From Pseudomonas sp. GM21 (lineage in GTDB: Bacteria; Pseudomonadota; Gammaproteobacteria; Pseudomonadales; Pseudomonadaceae), in the NCBI RefSeq assembly GCF_000282215.1, contig NZ_AKJS01000097.1, positions 1 through 44,285 on the forward strand: DNA of 44,285 nucleotides. Direction: 5' to 3'. Positions 9,358-17,481 of the stretch are shown piece after piece. Position 1 is the stretch's first letter; every line of letters starts with the position of its first letter. The notes beneath the pieces are model-generated. The model ran no database searches and was not told the DNA's origin. It worked only from the letters and a program-made list of their open reading frames with translations. The position numbers and the translations under genes are program-made.

Positions 9358-9560
9358 CGACGATTCTCCCGGCAGCGGTCGAAAACGGTGATGGAATGAC
9401 GATCCTTATCGTTGCAAATCATTGATTTTCTTGAGAGTGGTCACTGCGGGTGTGACATTGTGCGAGGGGAGGCACGCCAAGAATGGCAAACCCGAGCGAC
9501 TCAATAAGTATAGGTGGGAAATCAAACTAAGCTGCCGGGCTCGGAGGGCAGAGCTGTCAC

Positions 9561-9953
9561 CTATCCCTCTACTTTTTTCGCGCCGGGCTCTTGCGTCAAG
9601 CCAGCGGGCATCGCCAGTGGCGTCGCGAAATTCAAGGCAACCATGTACGCCATACCTTGGCCCGGCTCGGTCAGCCCGGCGTGTGCACAGATGAAGTCGA
9701 ATACCGCATCGGCCTGGGTTTCATCCACCACCACGTTGACCACCCGGGAGAGAACCGCCTCTGGCACTTCGTTGCGGGGGGCTTTGGCCGCCTGCAGTAT
9801 GGCCACGCTGCGGCAGTTGACGCTGTCGGCGCGCGTAATGCCGTGGGCCTCCCGCAACAGCATCAGCAACCTGCGCTCCGTGCCATCGTCGGGCAACACA
9901 CAGGTAATGAGTTTTGCAGCGCCGCCCGGTATACCCGGTGCAACCATTCTCAC
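9561..9953 (-). CDS. P-II-like regulatory protein, second of a tandem pair
   Basis: Small soluble protein of 130 residues with the ferredoxin-like beta-alpha-beta pattern of the P-II superfamily (AAKLITCVLPDDGTERRLLM, VVNVVVDETQADAVFDFICA). It lacks the classic GlnB T-loop sequence with the uridylylated Tyr. It begins with GTG at 9953, overlapping the stop of the preceding P-II-like gene by four bases (GTGA). GGGAG lies seven bases before the GTG, while the in-frame ATG at 9947 is too far from it. The gene is translationally coupled, the last of the DUF1538 operon. By analogy with other transporter-linked P-II proteins it may bind a nucleotide and gate the membrane protein, but that is inference. 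Confidence 0.75.
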   Translation of the reverse strand: MRMVAPGIPGGAAKLITCVLPDDGTERRLLMLLREAHGITRADSVNCRSVAILQAAKAPRNEVPEAVLSRVVNVVVDETQADAVFDFICAHAGLTEPGQGMAYMVALNFATPLAMPAGLTQEPGAKKVEG

Positions 9954-10312
9954 GAGGATCTCCCTTGTTCCAGCATTTCGCGGGGGATGTAGGTGGCCAC
10001 TTTTTCCACCGGTGTCGCGTAGATCATGCCGGCACCGGGAACATCCAGGCTGGCCGCATGATAGATGGCCTCGAGTACCGCATCCTGGTAGTCGGCAGCT
10101 ACCAGCAGGCTGACCACTTCTTTCTCCGCATCGATGGCGATGCTGAGCAGGCCAAGCCGCTCACGGGGGCCAAGCCCGCTGGCGTGATAGACAATGGCGC
10201 CTGGCGCGCCCATGCCCTGGGCCGCCCGGATCACCAGATCCGCGCGCCCGACGGGGACAATGCAGGTGATCAGTGCAACGTCAGTAAGGTAGGTAATTCC
10301 TTCAGCTTTCAT
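9950..10312 (-). CDS. P-II-like regulatory protein, first of a tandem pair
   Basis: Protein of 120 residues in the P-II superfamily. It shows a beta strand DVALITCIVPVGRAD, a helix, a glycine-containing region MGAPGAIVYHASGLGP and a second repeat KEVVSLLVAADYQDAVLEAI ending in PGAGMIYATPVEKV. The segment GLGPRERLGL occupies the T-loop position, but no GlnB-type Tyr51 context is visible. Its ATG at 10312 overlaps the TGA of the upstream DUF1538 gene by four bases (ATGA), so the three genes are tightly coupled. A longer in-frame start at 10444 would lie inside the DUF1538 gene and is not used here. The function is probably allosteric regulation of the DUF1538 membrane protein. Confidence 0.75.
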   Translation of the reverse strand: MKAEGITYLTDVALITCIVPVGRADLVIRAAQGMGAPGAIVYHASGLGPRERLGLLSIAIDAEKEVVSLLVAADYQDAVLEAIYHAASLDVPGAGMIYATPVEKVATYIPREMLEQGRSS

Positions 10313-12093
10313 CCCGCTTCTCCCGTGCCCAATAATTGATTCGCTGGCTGTTTCGTGGCGGCCTTTGTCTGTCTCCACAACTGGAAACGCGCCCACTGTC
10401 CGAGGAGCATGACGCTGATGACCGGGCCGACGGATGCCATACAAAGAATGCCGAAACCCTCGACTGCGTTGGTGGCATTGCCCAGTCCCAGCCCCATGGC
10501 CAGAACGAGCGGAACGGTGATTGGCCCCGTGGTGACACCCGCGCTATCCCAAGCCACATTGACAAACTCTTCGGTCGAAAAAATCGTCAGTACCACCGCG
10601 AACAGGTAGGGCGGCACCACCAGCCACACCAGTGGCAGGCCGAACACTAACTTGGCCACACCCACGGCAATACCGCAGGCGACACCTATCGATACTGCAC
10701 GTATAAGGCTGCGCTTGCGGATGAAGCCGTTGGTAAGCGTCTCTGCGGTAACACCGAGTGCATTCAAAGCGGGTTCGGCAACGGTCGCCCCGTACCCGAG
10801 CACCCAGGCGAAAGCCAAGGCCAGTACCAACCCCACCTGATACAGGTAGAGCGGGGAGTCGTCCACGCCGGGAGTCTGCATGAAGGCCGCCGGAATCAGT
10901 GAGCCCGCGCTCCCACCCAGCTTCGACAGACCATAAGTCAGCCCGAGATTGAACACGCACATGCCCACCACGGTCAGGGCGATACCCAGGAAGATTTCGC
11001 CGCGCCGGGGCAGGCTTTGGCGCAGCAGCAGTTTCAGTACGATCAGCAGGAAGATCACCAAAGGCACGATGGCCCGTATTCCCGAAACAATCTCCAGTCC
11101 GGGGCTGACCCTGTGCCAGTCTGCAGCCAGCTCTGCGGCGCTGGAAGCGGCCTGCGCCGCGGCGATGATTTCCGCCGGCGAGGAGATAGCCGCCACGTAC
11201 AGTCCCAGCAGCATGACTCCGATGACGGGAAACAGCGAGGCCAGGGTGACAATACCGAACCCGGACAGCCCGGAACCGCCTTTGCCTGCGGCGGCCGCGA
11301 TGCCGATGCCCAGCGCCAACACCAGCGGTACAGTGACTGGCCCGGTGGTGACCGCGCCAGCATCCCAGGCAAGGCCGATTATCTTTGCAAGCTCGGGATC
11401 ACTGCTCATATACACCGTCAGCAGCAGAACGGGCGCCAGCGATAAATAGATCAGCGGCTTCAGGCTCCAGCCGTAGATGAAACGGAGCGTGCCGGTTACA
11501 GCGGCCAGACCGACGCTGGCTCCCACCACCAGGACCAGTTCGCTCGTCCACTGGTTGAGTATCGCCCAGAGGTAGGGCGCATTCTGCGCTGAAACGTTCT
11601 GCCCGGCGGCACGCAGCGCGCCAATTGCGGGTTCAGCGAAAGTCACCCCGATGCCCAGCAGCAGGGTGACCAACAACACCACCGGCAGGGATAACTTGCG
11701 CGGAAGGTTGCTGCCGATTATTTCGCCGAATGGCATCAGGCCGAGTTTCAGCCCTTCCATGAACAGCATCAGTCCGACGATCACGGCGAACAGGCCGCCC
11801 GTGACCAGCAGCGAGTCCTCCACCAACTGGCGCAGGATGATGATCTGAAACAGCACCAGGTACAGGGCCAGCGGTACCACGGCGCGAAGCTGCTCCATCA
11901 GCCGGACATTGAGATAGGGCTTGAGGATGGCGGCGATCTCGCCTGCGCGCAATTTCGCAGCTTTGTGCGGCGCGGCCTGCCAGCGGCCCTCGGCATTGCG
12001 AACCGGTGCGGATACCAGATCACGCATAGGTATTTCGCGGCGACCGGCTCCGATCTTATGCAAGTAGTCGGCGTAACGAATGGGGTCTTTCAT
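10309..12093 (-). CDS. Duplicated DUF1538 integral membrane protein, putative transporter
   Basis: Polytopic membrane protein of 594 residues made of two homologous halves. Shared motifs are AEPA at 153-156 and 439-442, WD...VTTGP-TVPLVLA around 243-260 and 515-532, and a GFGI...PVI-VMLLG segment after each. About a dozen hydrophobic stretches are visible. This inverted or tandem duplication is typical of secondary transporters, and DUF1538 has no assigned substrate. The first 60 residues are soluble, starting MKDPIRYADY. The gene heads an operon with two P-II-like genes that overlap it and each other by four bases. P-II partners suggest control by nucleotide or metabolite state. A palindrome and possible promoter lie 120 bp upstream. 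Confidence 0.8.
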   Translation of the reverse strand: MKDPIRYADYLHKIGAGRREIPMRDLVSAPVRNAEGRWQAAPHKAAKLRAGEIAAILKPYLNVRLMEQLRAVVPLALYLVLFQIIILRQLVEDSLLVTGGLFAVIVGLMLFMEGLKLGLMPFGEIIGSNLPRKLSLPVVLLVTLLLGIGVTFAEPAIGALRAAGQNVSAQNAPYLWAILNQWTSELVLVVGASVGLAAVTGTLRFIYGWSLKPLIYLSLAPVLLLTVYMSSDPELAKIIGLAWDAGAVTTGPVTVPLVLALGIGIAAAAGKGGSGLSGFGIVTLASLFPVIGVMLLGLYVAAISSPAEIIAAAQAASSAAELAADWHRVSPGLEIVSGIRAIVPLVIFLLIVLKLLLRQSLPRRGEIFLGIALTVVGMCVFNLGLTYGLSKLGGSAGSLIPAAFMQTPGVDDSPLYLYQVGLVLALAFAWVLGYGATVAEPALNALGVTAETLTNGFIRKRSLIRAVSIGVACGIAVGVAKLVFGLPLVWLVVPPYLFAVVLTIFSTEEFVNVAWDSAGVTTGPITVPLVLAMGLGLGNATNAVEGFGILCMASVGPVISVMLLGQWARFQLWRQTKAATKQPANQLLGTGEAG

Positions 12094-12211
12094 AGGGGCT
12101 TCAGTTGAGGGTGATCTACCGGTGAACGACCAACAGGCGGTCTCGTATTGTCGCGAGTCTGGCTAAAAGCCATTTCTTTGTCTACCGCGTACAAGTTTGC
12201 CTGCCTTTGAT

Positions 12212-12227
12212 AGTCAATATTTTGACT
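12212..12227. promoter_or_regulatory. Inverted repeat and possible promoter upstream of the DUF1538 operon
   Basis: Perfect repeat AGTCAA-TATT-TTGACT, about 120 bp before the DUF1538 start. On the reverse strand one arm supplies a TTGACT that could be a -35 element, though the corresponding -10 is poor. It may be an operator. No regulator gene is adjacent. Confidence 0.3.
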
Positions 12228-12269
12228 TCAGTCATCATGTTGATTCATTCAGGGGTTTTGGTAAAGAAC

Positions 12270-12292
12270 GGCTCCCTAGGCTGGAGAGCCGA
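12270..12292 (-). terminator. Possible terminator of the NmrA-like gene
   Basis: Hairpin with arms CGGCTC and GAGCCG and an 11-base loop, followed on the reverse strand by TTCTTTACC. It lies about 30 bp after the stop of the NmrA-like gene. The T tract is interrupted, so strength is uncertain. Confidence 0.45.
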
Positions 12293-12323
12293 AGTGCGAA
12301 CGTGCCCAACCCACTGCGCGTTT

Positions 12324-13154
12324 CTAGGCGGGCGTCCAAATACCCGTTTTTGCGGTCCGTCGAGCATAGTCAGTGAAGTCCCGAGCCGGCCGGCCCAGTG
12401 CTTGTTGTACGCCATCGGTAACGGGTGTGTTTCGGCCATCCAGCACAGTGGTAAAGAGGTAGTGCACCAGCTCAATCAACTCGGTAGGCAATTGTTCCTG
12501 CTCCAGCGCCGCACGATATGCGTTCGGTGGGACTGCGATGAAACGGATATCGCGACCGGCCGCTTTTGCGATCTCATCGACAGCATCGGCAAACGTCAGC
12601 GCCCGCGGCCCGGTCAGCTCATAAAGCTGGCTTGAATGTCCGGGTTGGGTCAGCGCCTGGACTGCAATTTCGGCAATGTCTTCCACATCGACAAAGGGCT
12701 CCGCGATGTTGCCGACGGGAAGCGCCAGTTCGCCCTGAAGAATGGGCTCCAGGAAATGCGCCTCACTGAAGTTCTGGGAGAACCAGCTGCAACGAAGGAT
12801 GGTCCAGTCGATGCCGCTGTTCTGTATAACGCTTTCGGCGTGTTCCGCTTCGACTTCGCCGCGCCCCGACAGCAGCACCAGTTTGCCGACGCCGCTTTTG
12901 ACGGCCAGATCGGTGAACGCCTGAATCGTTTCGACTGCGCCCGGTACGGCGATGTCCGGCTGGTAGGAAATGTAAATCGCGTGAACGCCATCCAGCGCTG
13001 CCTCCCAAGTGGTCCGATCCTCCCAGTCGAAGGGTGGATTCGCCTGCCGGGATCCGAGGCGCACGGGCAGTCCCGCGGCTTTAAGACGTTGAGTAATCCT
13101 GCGCCCTGTCTTACCGGTCGCGCCCAGAATGAGGACGGTGCCTTGAGTGTTCAT
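12324..13154 (-). CDS. NAD(P)H-binding NmrA-like oxidoreductase
   Basis: Atypical short-chain dehydrogenase of 276 residues. It opens with the Rossmann motif ILGATGKTGRRI (about residues 8-19), followed by GLPVRLGSR, a position that often reads the NADP phosphate. Later segments HAIYISYQPDIAVPGAV, LVLLSGRG and DVEDIAEIAVQAL are typical of the NmrA/ergot-alkaloid AgnA-like group. Such proteins act as redox sensors or NAD(P)H-dependent reductases; the substrate is unknown. I chose the ATG at 13154 because GGAG lies nine bases upstream; earlier ATGs at 13163 and 13169 have no properly spaced site. It is divergent from a TetR regulator that probably represses it, with operator-like repeats over its promoter. 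Confidence 0.82.
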   Translation of the reverse strand: MNTQGTVLILGATGKTGRRITQRLKAAGLPVRLGSRQANPPFDWEDRTTWEAALDGVHAIYISYQPDIAVPGAVETIQAFTDLAVKSGVGKLVLLSGRGEVEAEHAESVIQNSGIDWTILRCSWFSQNFSEAHFLEPILQGELALPVGNIAEPFVDVEDIAEIAVQALTQPGHSSQLYELTGPRALTFADAVDEIAKAAGRDIRFIAVPPNAYRAALEQEQLPTELIELVHYLFTTVLDGRNTPVTDGVQQALGRPARDFTDYARRTAKTGIWTPA

Positions 13155-13178
13155 CGTGTTCATCTCCATCGGGTTAAG

Positions 13179-13230
13179 GTGAGTAATGCTCACGTTAAAA
13201 AGATGATAAACGCTCATGTTCTACCGTCAA
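13179..13230 (-). promoter_or_regulatory. Promoter and operator-like repeats of the NmrA-like gene
   Basis: On the reverse strand TTGACG (13225-13230) and TATCAT (13203-13208) form a -35/-10 pair with a 16-bp spacer. The spacer holds AACATGAGCG, and just downstream is AACGTGAGCATTACTCAC, whose GTGAG-N5-CTCAC arms (13179-13193) are a perfect inverted repeat. The two related elements bracket the -10, as expected for repression by the divergent TetR protein. A related GTGAGTA sequence recurs just before the tetR start (13296-13302). Confidence 0.5.
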
Positions 13231-13308
13231 CCAGCTCAAAGGGGAAACCGACGTAAGGCATTGCCCCCTTGGGTGCGAGAAAGGGCGGTGCTAAGGTGAG
13301 TACATGTC

Positions 13309-14040
13309 ATGTTATTTTTCGGGGAAAATGCAGTGCCGAAGAAAACCACCACCGGGCGCGAACAGCCCTTTTCAGAGCCTGCCCGACGCACCCCCACGCA
13401 ACAACGCAGTCGCGAGCGGCAAGAGCGAATACTGGCGGTGGCGACGCAGCTAATCGCGAGCAAAGGCAGCGACTCGCTAAAGATGAGTGAAATTGCCGAG
13501 CGCTCGGAAATCTCGATTGGGTCGCTTTATCAATACTTTCCAGACAAGAGCTCAGTGATTCGCACGCTTGCCGAGCGCTATAACGCCGAGAGCCGCCGGT
13601 GTATAGAAGCGGCACTGGTGGCGGTCCAGGACGCGCATGGATTGCGTGCGGCCTATTCGGACTTGCTCGAGCAGTATTACGACATCGTTCAGGCAGAGCC
13701 GGTGATGCGTGATATCTGGTCGGGGATGCAGGCGGACAAGCAACTGCTGGCGTTGGAGTTGGAGGAGAGTCGTGTCGCCGGCAGGTTATTGGCCGATGCG
13801 ATGCTTCGGGTGTTTCCAGGCAGTGAGGTTCAGCAGGTCGCAGATACCGCATTTCTGATTTGGCAAATGGGTGAGGCGACCATGCGATTGGCCATTACCT
13901 GCGCACCAGAAGAGGGGCGGCGATTGTTCGAAGCGTTCAAGCGCATATCGCTCGCAGAAATCATGCGGCCCGAGCGCCTGCATTCACTTGAGTCATTGAT
14001 CGGCAGTGGGTCGAGTGAAGTCGACCCAGCTGTCGATTGA
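13309..14040 (+). CDS. TetR/AcrR-family transcriptional regulator
   Basis: Repressor-type protein of 243 residues. The N-terminal DNA-binding domain runs RERILAVATQLIASKG, then the helix-turn-helix SEIAERSEISIGSLYQYFPDKSSVI (about 60-85), the standard TetR signature. The C-terminal half is an all-helical ligand domain of the AcrR-like kind, ligand unknown. Two starts are possible. The ATG at 13309 has AAGGTGAG eight bases upstream. A GTG at 13333 has GGGGA seven bases upstream and would give a product starting MPKKTTTG. It is divergent from the NmrA-like oxidoreductase, with repeated GTGAGTA elements in the gap, so it probably controls both that gene and itself. Confidence 0.88.
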   Translation: MLFFGENAVPKKTTTGREQPFSEPARRTPTQQRSRERQERILAVATQLIASKGSDSLKMSEIAERSEISIGSLYQYFPDKSSVIRTLAERYNAESRRCIEAALVAVQDAHGLRAAYSDLLEQYYDIVQAEPVMRDIWSGMQADKQLLALELEESRVAGRLLADAMLRVFPGSEVQQVADTAFLIWQMGEATMRLAITCAPEEGRRLFEAFKRISLAEIMRPERLHSLESLIGSGSSEVDPAVD

Positions 14041-14045
14041 GCCTT

Positions 14046-14330
14046 TTAAACAAACGGTTGGCCAGCAAATCCACGAGGTAGTCTTTGCAACCCCGCCATG
14101 GCGGTAAGCCGCTCGGTCCAGGCTGAACGCCAGTCATTGGCGGTGTGCGTGGCTTTGGCTTTGCGTGCGGCACGGCGCGCCGCATTACGCTGGGCCTTGC
14201 GCGCTTCCTTGTACGCATCGGTGTTTCGGCAACTTCTGCATTTCACACGGTTCAGTTCTTGGGTGGACGTGAGGTTGCTGCCTTTGTGACCGCAGGCCAG
14301 ATGCCCGCTGACTTTGAAATGGGTGACCAT
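14046..14330 (-). CDS. Small conserved protein with a possible zinc-binding CxxC
   Basis: Basic protein of 94 residues, family not recognised by name. The N-terminal part has ACGHKGS and, 20 residues on, KCRSCRNT; together these look like a zinc ribbon (C, H, CxxC). A lysine/arginine/alanine-rich helix follows (EARKAQRNAARRAARKAK). This suggests nucleic-acid binding, not proven. The start is well supported by AAGGAG seven bases before the ATG at 14330. It converges on the tetR gene with five bases between stops. Confidence 0.65.
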   Translation of the reverse strand: MVTHFKVSGHLACGHKGSNLTSTQELNRVKCRSCRNTDAYKEARKAQRNAARRAARKAKATHTANDWRSAWTERLTAMAGLQRLPRGFAGQPFV

Positions 14331-14402
14331 GGAACGTCTCCTTCGCGACGTGTAATCGTTTGACCCCCTGTAAACTCTAGCGTTCGCTGGCTACCTGGCG
14401 AG

Positions 14403-14431
14403 CAAAAAAAAGGCCTGCATGCGGGCAGACC
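14403..14431 (-). terminator. Reverse-strand rho-independent terminator
   Basis: On the reverse strand GGTCTGC-CCGCAT-GCAGGCC forms a seven-pair stem with one GU pair, followed by eight T. It is the second of two terminators between the small genes at 14633 and 14330. Confidence 0.7.
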
Positions 14432-14498
14432 AAGGTAATTCTTCAAAGGAGTAACTGACTATAGGGCGTGGGTTGTCAACGCGACGTGAAAGGAGTGT

Positions 14499-14523
14499 CA
14501 AAAAAGCCCGGCATCAGGCCGGA
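14499..14523 (-). terminator. Reverse-strand terminator after the small gene at 14633
   Basis: On the reverse strand CCGGC-CTGAT-GCCGG followed by GCTTTTTT, about 110 bp beyond the stop of the gene at 14633-14863. Confidence 0.7.
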
Positions 14524-14586
14524 TTGGGGGGGTAACAGCAGATCGACAGTCATGCGCAAACCCGGTAACGATGAGTCACCGTTCAT

Positions 14587-14605
14587 AGGGCCTGAAACAG
14601 GCCCT
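14587..14605. repeat. Perfect inverted repeat 3' of the small gene
   Basis: AGGGCCTG-AAA-CAGGCCCT, an eight-base-pair stem with a three-base loop, 28 bp after the stop at 14633. No T run follows on either strand, so it is not a standard terminator. It could be an RNA-stabilising 3' hairpin. Confidence 0.5.
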
Positions 14606-14632
14606 GTTCTTGCCTCGCGTGTCCGGATCGAC

Positions 14633-14863
14633 TCATCTGAACCGTGGGAGCGGCGGGTCGACAGGTTTTAATGACGACAGCGTGTTTCGAATCAGCGGTG
14701 TGTCTTTTTCGATGTCGTTCAGTCGATCACGAATCCTGAGGGCAGTCGGGTGTCCCCCTTGATGATCGACCCAGTCGGCAATTTCCTTGCACGCGGCGGC
14801 AAGTCGAGCCTGCCGGGAGTCGAGCAGGGTGAGGAGGGTGGTGATGGACTCTTTTTCGGACAT
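14633..14863 (-). CDS. Small helical protein of unknown function
   Basis: Protein of 76 residues beginning MSEKESITTLLTLLDSRQAR. It is predicted mainly helical, with AACKEIADWVDHQGGHPTA followed by a charged helix (RIRDRLNDIEKDTP). The family is not recognised. The ATG at 14863 is chosen because GGAGGT precedes it by seven bases; a longer in-frame start at 15037 would add sequence without a ribosome binding site. It looks like a genuine Pseudomonas-type small gene, followed by a palindrome and terminators. Confidence 0.65.
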   Translation of the reverse strand: MSEKESITTLLTLLDSRQARLAAACKEIADWVDHQGGHPTALRIRDRLNDIEKDTPLIRNTLSSLKPVDPPLPRFR

Positions 14864-14988
14864 GGCAAACACCTCCGTTGAAGAAACCTGGCATAGGCAG
14901 CAAAAAGCCCGCGTGAGGCGAGCTTGCCGTTGGGGTTGCTGTTCCTTCAGTTGTTTTTCAGTATAGACCCGTAGCCGACAGGTGAATA

Positions 14989-15210
14989 TCAACCTTGGCG
15001 GGCCAGCACTTGCGACGTTGAGTTCAGCCGTTGGCATTCGTGTCTGGCATCTGCTTCAACATCAAAACCATCCCCGATGAAGTCCTGCGTGCGCGTATCG
15101 GCAATGCGATACCAGACAGTGGCGTCAGGGGGTGGGTGACCGGTTTCTCCGGCTCGGCGGCCATGAATGATGATCTTGTTGCAACGCTTCACAACGAAAA
15201 TGTCTTCCAT
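14989..15210 (-). CDS. Small conserved hypothetical protein
   Basis: Protein of 73 residues starting MEDIFVVKRCNKIIIHG. It has a beta-rich core ATVWYRIADTRTQDFIGDGF and a helical tail EADARHECQRLN. I recognise this type from other Pseudomonas genomes but know no function. No membrane segment or signal is visible. The ATG at 15210 has only a weak GGTGAAG site upstream. It does not overlap the next gene on the same strand (14863), and 70 bp separate it from the topoisomerase stop. Confidence 0.6.
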   Translation of the reverse strand: MEDIFVVKRCNKIIIHGRRAGETGHPPPDATVWYRIADTRTQDFIGDGFDVEADARHECQRLNSTSQVLARQG

Positions 15211-15282
15211 GGCTTCACCGCAGCTGATACGTGTTCAGATCAACTATAGAAGTTCTTTGTAATCGTGCAAAAAATAGGCAGG

Positions 15283-16323
15283 TCAGTTCGTCGCTTCAGC
15301 ACTGGCGAGCATACGCTCAAGGAACATTGCCAGTCCGACTTCCTCTGACTTGAGGCCTTTGCGCAACCTTGGACGAGGCAACTCAGCCAAGGCTCCGAGC
15401 ATAAAAGCGTCGAGCACCGCCGGATGGATGTAGCATTTTCGGCACACCGCAGGCGTGTTGCCCAATTGTCTGGCGACGTTCTTCACCATCTCTACCACGT
15501 GGCGCTTCGCATCAGACTCGGGTTCCCACTGCAATTCGCGCAACACGGACAACGCCAGAACACTGCCCGCCCAGGTGCGGTAATCCTTTGCCGTGAAATC
15601 GGCGCCGGTGAGGGTTTGCAGGTAAGCGTTGACGTCGGCGGAACTGACGGTATGTCGCTCGCCGTTTTCATCCAGATACTGAAACAGGTTCTGTCCGGGG
15701 ATTTCCTGGCAGCGCTTGATGATCCGGGCCAGGCGTCGGTCTTTCACAGTGATCTGGTGCTCGACACCACTTTTGCCACGGAACTGGAACCGGATGGCAC
15801 TGCCGTTGACTTCCACGTGACGGCTGCGCAGGGTGGTCAGGCCGTAAGAGCGATTGTCCCGGGCGTATTGAGTGTTTCCGACGCGGATCAGAGTCGCGTC
15901 GAGCAAGGTGATGACGGTGGCCAAGACTTTATCTCGACTGAAGCCAGGCGCGGCCAATAGCGTTTCCAGCTGTTTGCGCAGTTTCGGCAGCGCCAGGCCG
16001 AAGTCCCGCAGACGCGAGTATTTGTCGGTATCACGCACTTCGCGCCAGCGCGGGTGGTAGCGGTACTGCTTGCGACCGCGAGCGTCGCGGCCGGTGGCTT
16101 GCAGATGGCCGCACGGGTCAGCGCAAATCCATACATTGGTATAGGCCGGTGGCACGGCGAGGGCGTTCAGACGTTTGATTTCCTCCGGTTCGGTAATGCG
16201 CTGGCCCGCAGGATCGAAGTAGCAGAACTTTCCACGCAGCAGTTTGCGGGTGATTCCGGGTTGCGTGTCATCGACATAGTGCAGGTCGGGTGGCAATACA
16301 TCGGGCAGCGCGGTATCGGACAT
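15283..16323 (-). CDS. DNA topoisomerase IB (poxvirus-like)
   Basis: Type IB topoisomerase of 346 residues, the usual bacterial length. It relaxes supercoils by a transient 3'-phosphotyrosyl link. The N-terminal domain contains GKFCYFDPAGQRI and VWICADPCGHLQATGRDARG. The catalytic domain has RSRHVEVNGSAIRFQFRGKS and the TAKDYRTWAGSV segment with a catalytic Arg. The nucleophile is Tyr298 in CRKCYIHPAVLDAF. The start ATG at 16323 has GAGG ten bases upstream. It stands alone between small genes and modC; no operon is evident. Confidence 0.9.
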   Translation of the reverse strand: MSDTALPDVLPPDLHYVDDTQPGITRKLLRGKFCYFDPAGQRITEPEEIKRLNALAVPPAYTNVWICADPCGHLQATGRDARGRKQYRYHPRWREVRDTDKYSRLRDFGLALPKLRKQLETLLAAPGFSRDKVLATVITLLDATLIRVGNTQYARDNRSYGLTTLRSRHVEVNGSAIRFQFRGKSGVEHQITVKDRRLARIIKRCQEIPGQNLFQYLDENGERHTVSSADVNAYLQTLTGADFTAKDYRTWAGSVLALSVLRELQWEPESDAKRHVVEMVKNVARQLGNTPAVCRKCYIHPAVLDAFMLGALAELPRPRLRKGLKSEEVGLAMFLERMLASAEATN

Positions 16324-16398
16324 GGCGAGTCATCCTCGGCGACAAATCAGGGCCAGTACAGCCATTGACCGCACGCATTTGCCGTGGTGCCAGCGGAT

Positions 16399-17478
16399 TT
16401 AAGCCAGGACTGCCACTGCTTTGATCTGTGCCCAGAGTTGCTGGCCCGGATGCAGGCCCAGCTGGTCTCGGGAGTAGCGGGTGATTCGTGACAGCAATGG
16501 CGTGCCGGCGGCGTTCAGGCGGATCAGCACGTGGGCGGCGTTGTCGGCACCGATTTCACTGATCACCGTCACCGGCAAGCGATTGAGGATGCTGCTTTGC
16601 TCAATGCTTCGCAGGCTCAGGCTGACATCGCGCGCATGAACCTTGCAACGCAGTGCCTGGCCCAGTGGCATGGGCGCGTGGGCGACGCGAATGCCCAGAT
16701 CGGTATCGGGTAGCTGCAAGGTCAGCAACTGATAGTGCGCGTCATACGCGCTGACATGCCCTTCGATCACCACGCCTGCATCGTCGCCCAGCGCCAACGG
16801 CAGGTCGAGACGGGCGAGGGTTTCGCCGATGGGGCCGCTGGCCAGTGCCTTGCCTTCGCTCAGCAAGACGATATGGTCAGCTAGGCGTGCGACCTCATCC
16901 TGTGAGTGGCTGACATACAGCACCGGGATGTCCAGCTCATCGTGCAAACGTTGCAGGTAAGGCAGGATTTCATTTTTGCGCTGACTGTCCAGCGCCGCCA
17001 GCGGTTCGTCCATCAACAAAAGTCTCGGGCTGGTGAGCAGCGCGCGGGCGATGCCGACCCGCTGCCGTTCTCCGCCGGAAAGGTGCTGCGGGTGACGCTC
17101 CAGCAGGTGCCCGATTCCCAGCAGTTCCGTGGCATGGCCCATGTCCACCCGACGCTGCTGTTTCGGAATGCGTTTGAGGCCAAACTCCAGATTCGCCAGC
17201 ACCGACAGATGGGGAAACAGGCTGGCTTCCTGGAAGACGTAACCCAGCGCGCGTTTATGCGGGGGCACGAAAATCTTGTTGTCGCTGTCCTGCCAGACTT
17301 CATCGTTGACCCGGATAAAACCCTGTTCAGCGCGTTCCAGACCGGCGATGCAGCGCAGGCAGGTGGTTTTTCCCGAACCCGAGTGTCCGTAAAGCGCCGT
17401 CACGCCCCGGCCCGGCAAATGCAGGTCCACGTCCAGGGCGAAGCCCGAATAACTCAGTTTCAGACGCATATCGATCAT
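16399..17478 (-). CDS. modC: Molybdate ABC transporter ATP-binding protein
   Basis: ATPase subunit of 359 residues that drives molybdate import through ModB. Walker A is GHSGSGKTT (31-39). The signature [15 protein letters not shown] and Walker [13 protein letters not shown] follow, then the switch His in YVSHSQDEV. The C-terminal third is a molybdate-sensing MOP domain ([14 protein letters not shown] ... [10 protein letters not shown]), characteristic of ModC. The ATG at 17478 lies three bases after the modB stop, with GGAG seven bases upstream; the alternative ATG nine bases later is less well placed. It is the last gene of modABC. Confidence 0.95.
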   Translation of the reverse strand: MIDMRLKLSYSGFALDVDLHLPGRGVTALYGHSGSGKTTCLRCIAGLERAEQGFIRVNDEVWQDSDNKIFVPPHKRALGYVFQEASLFPHLSVLANLEFGLKRIPKQQRRVDMGHATELLGIGHLLERHPQHLSGGERQRVGIARALLTSPRLLLMDEPLAALDSQRKNEILPYLQRLHDELDIPVLYVSHSQDEVARLADHIVLLSEGKALASGPIGETLARLDLPLALGDDAGVVIEGHVSAYDAHYQLLTLQLPDTDLGIRVAHAPMPLGQALRCKVHARDVSLSLRSIEQSSILNRLPVTVISEIGADNAAHVLIRLNAAGTPLLSRITRYSRDQLGLHPGQQLWAQIKAVAVLA

Positions 17479-17481
17479 CGA

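Larger units (their letters stand above)
14331..14632. other. Intergenic region with three hairpins
   Basis: About 300 bp without a supported gene. It holds two reverse-strand terminators (14403-14431 and 14499-14523) and a perfect 19-base palindrome (14587-14605). A forward AAAGGAG at about 14446 is not followed by a start codon. Confidence 0.5.
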
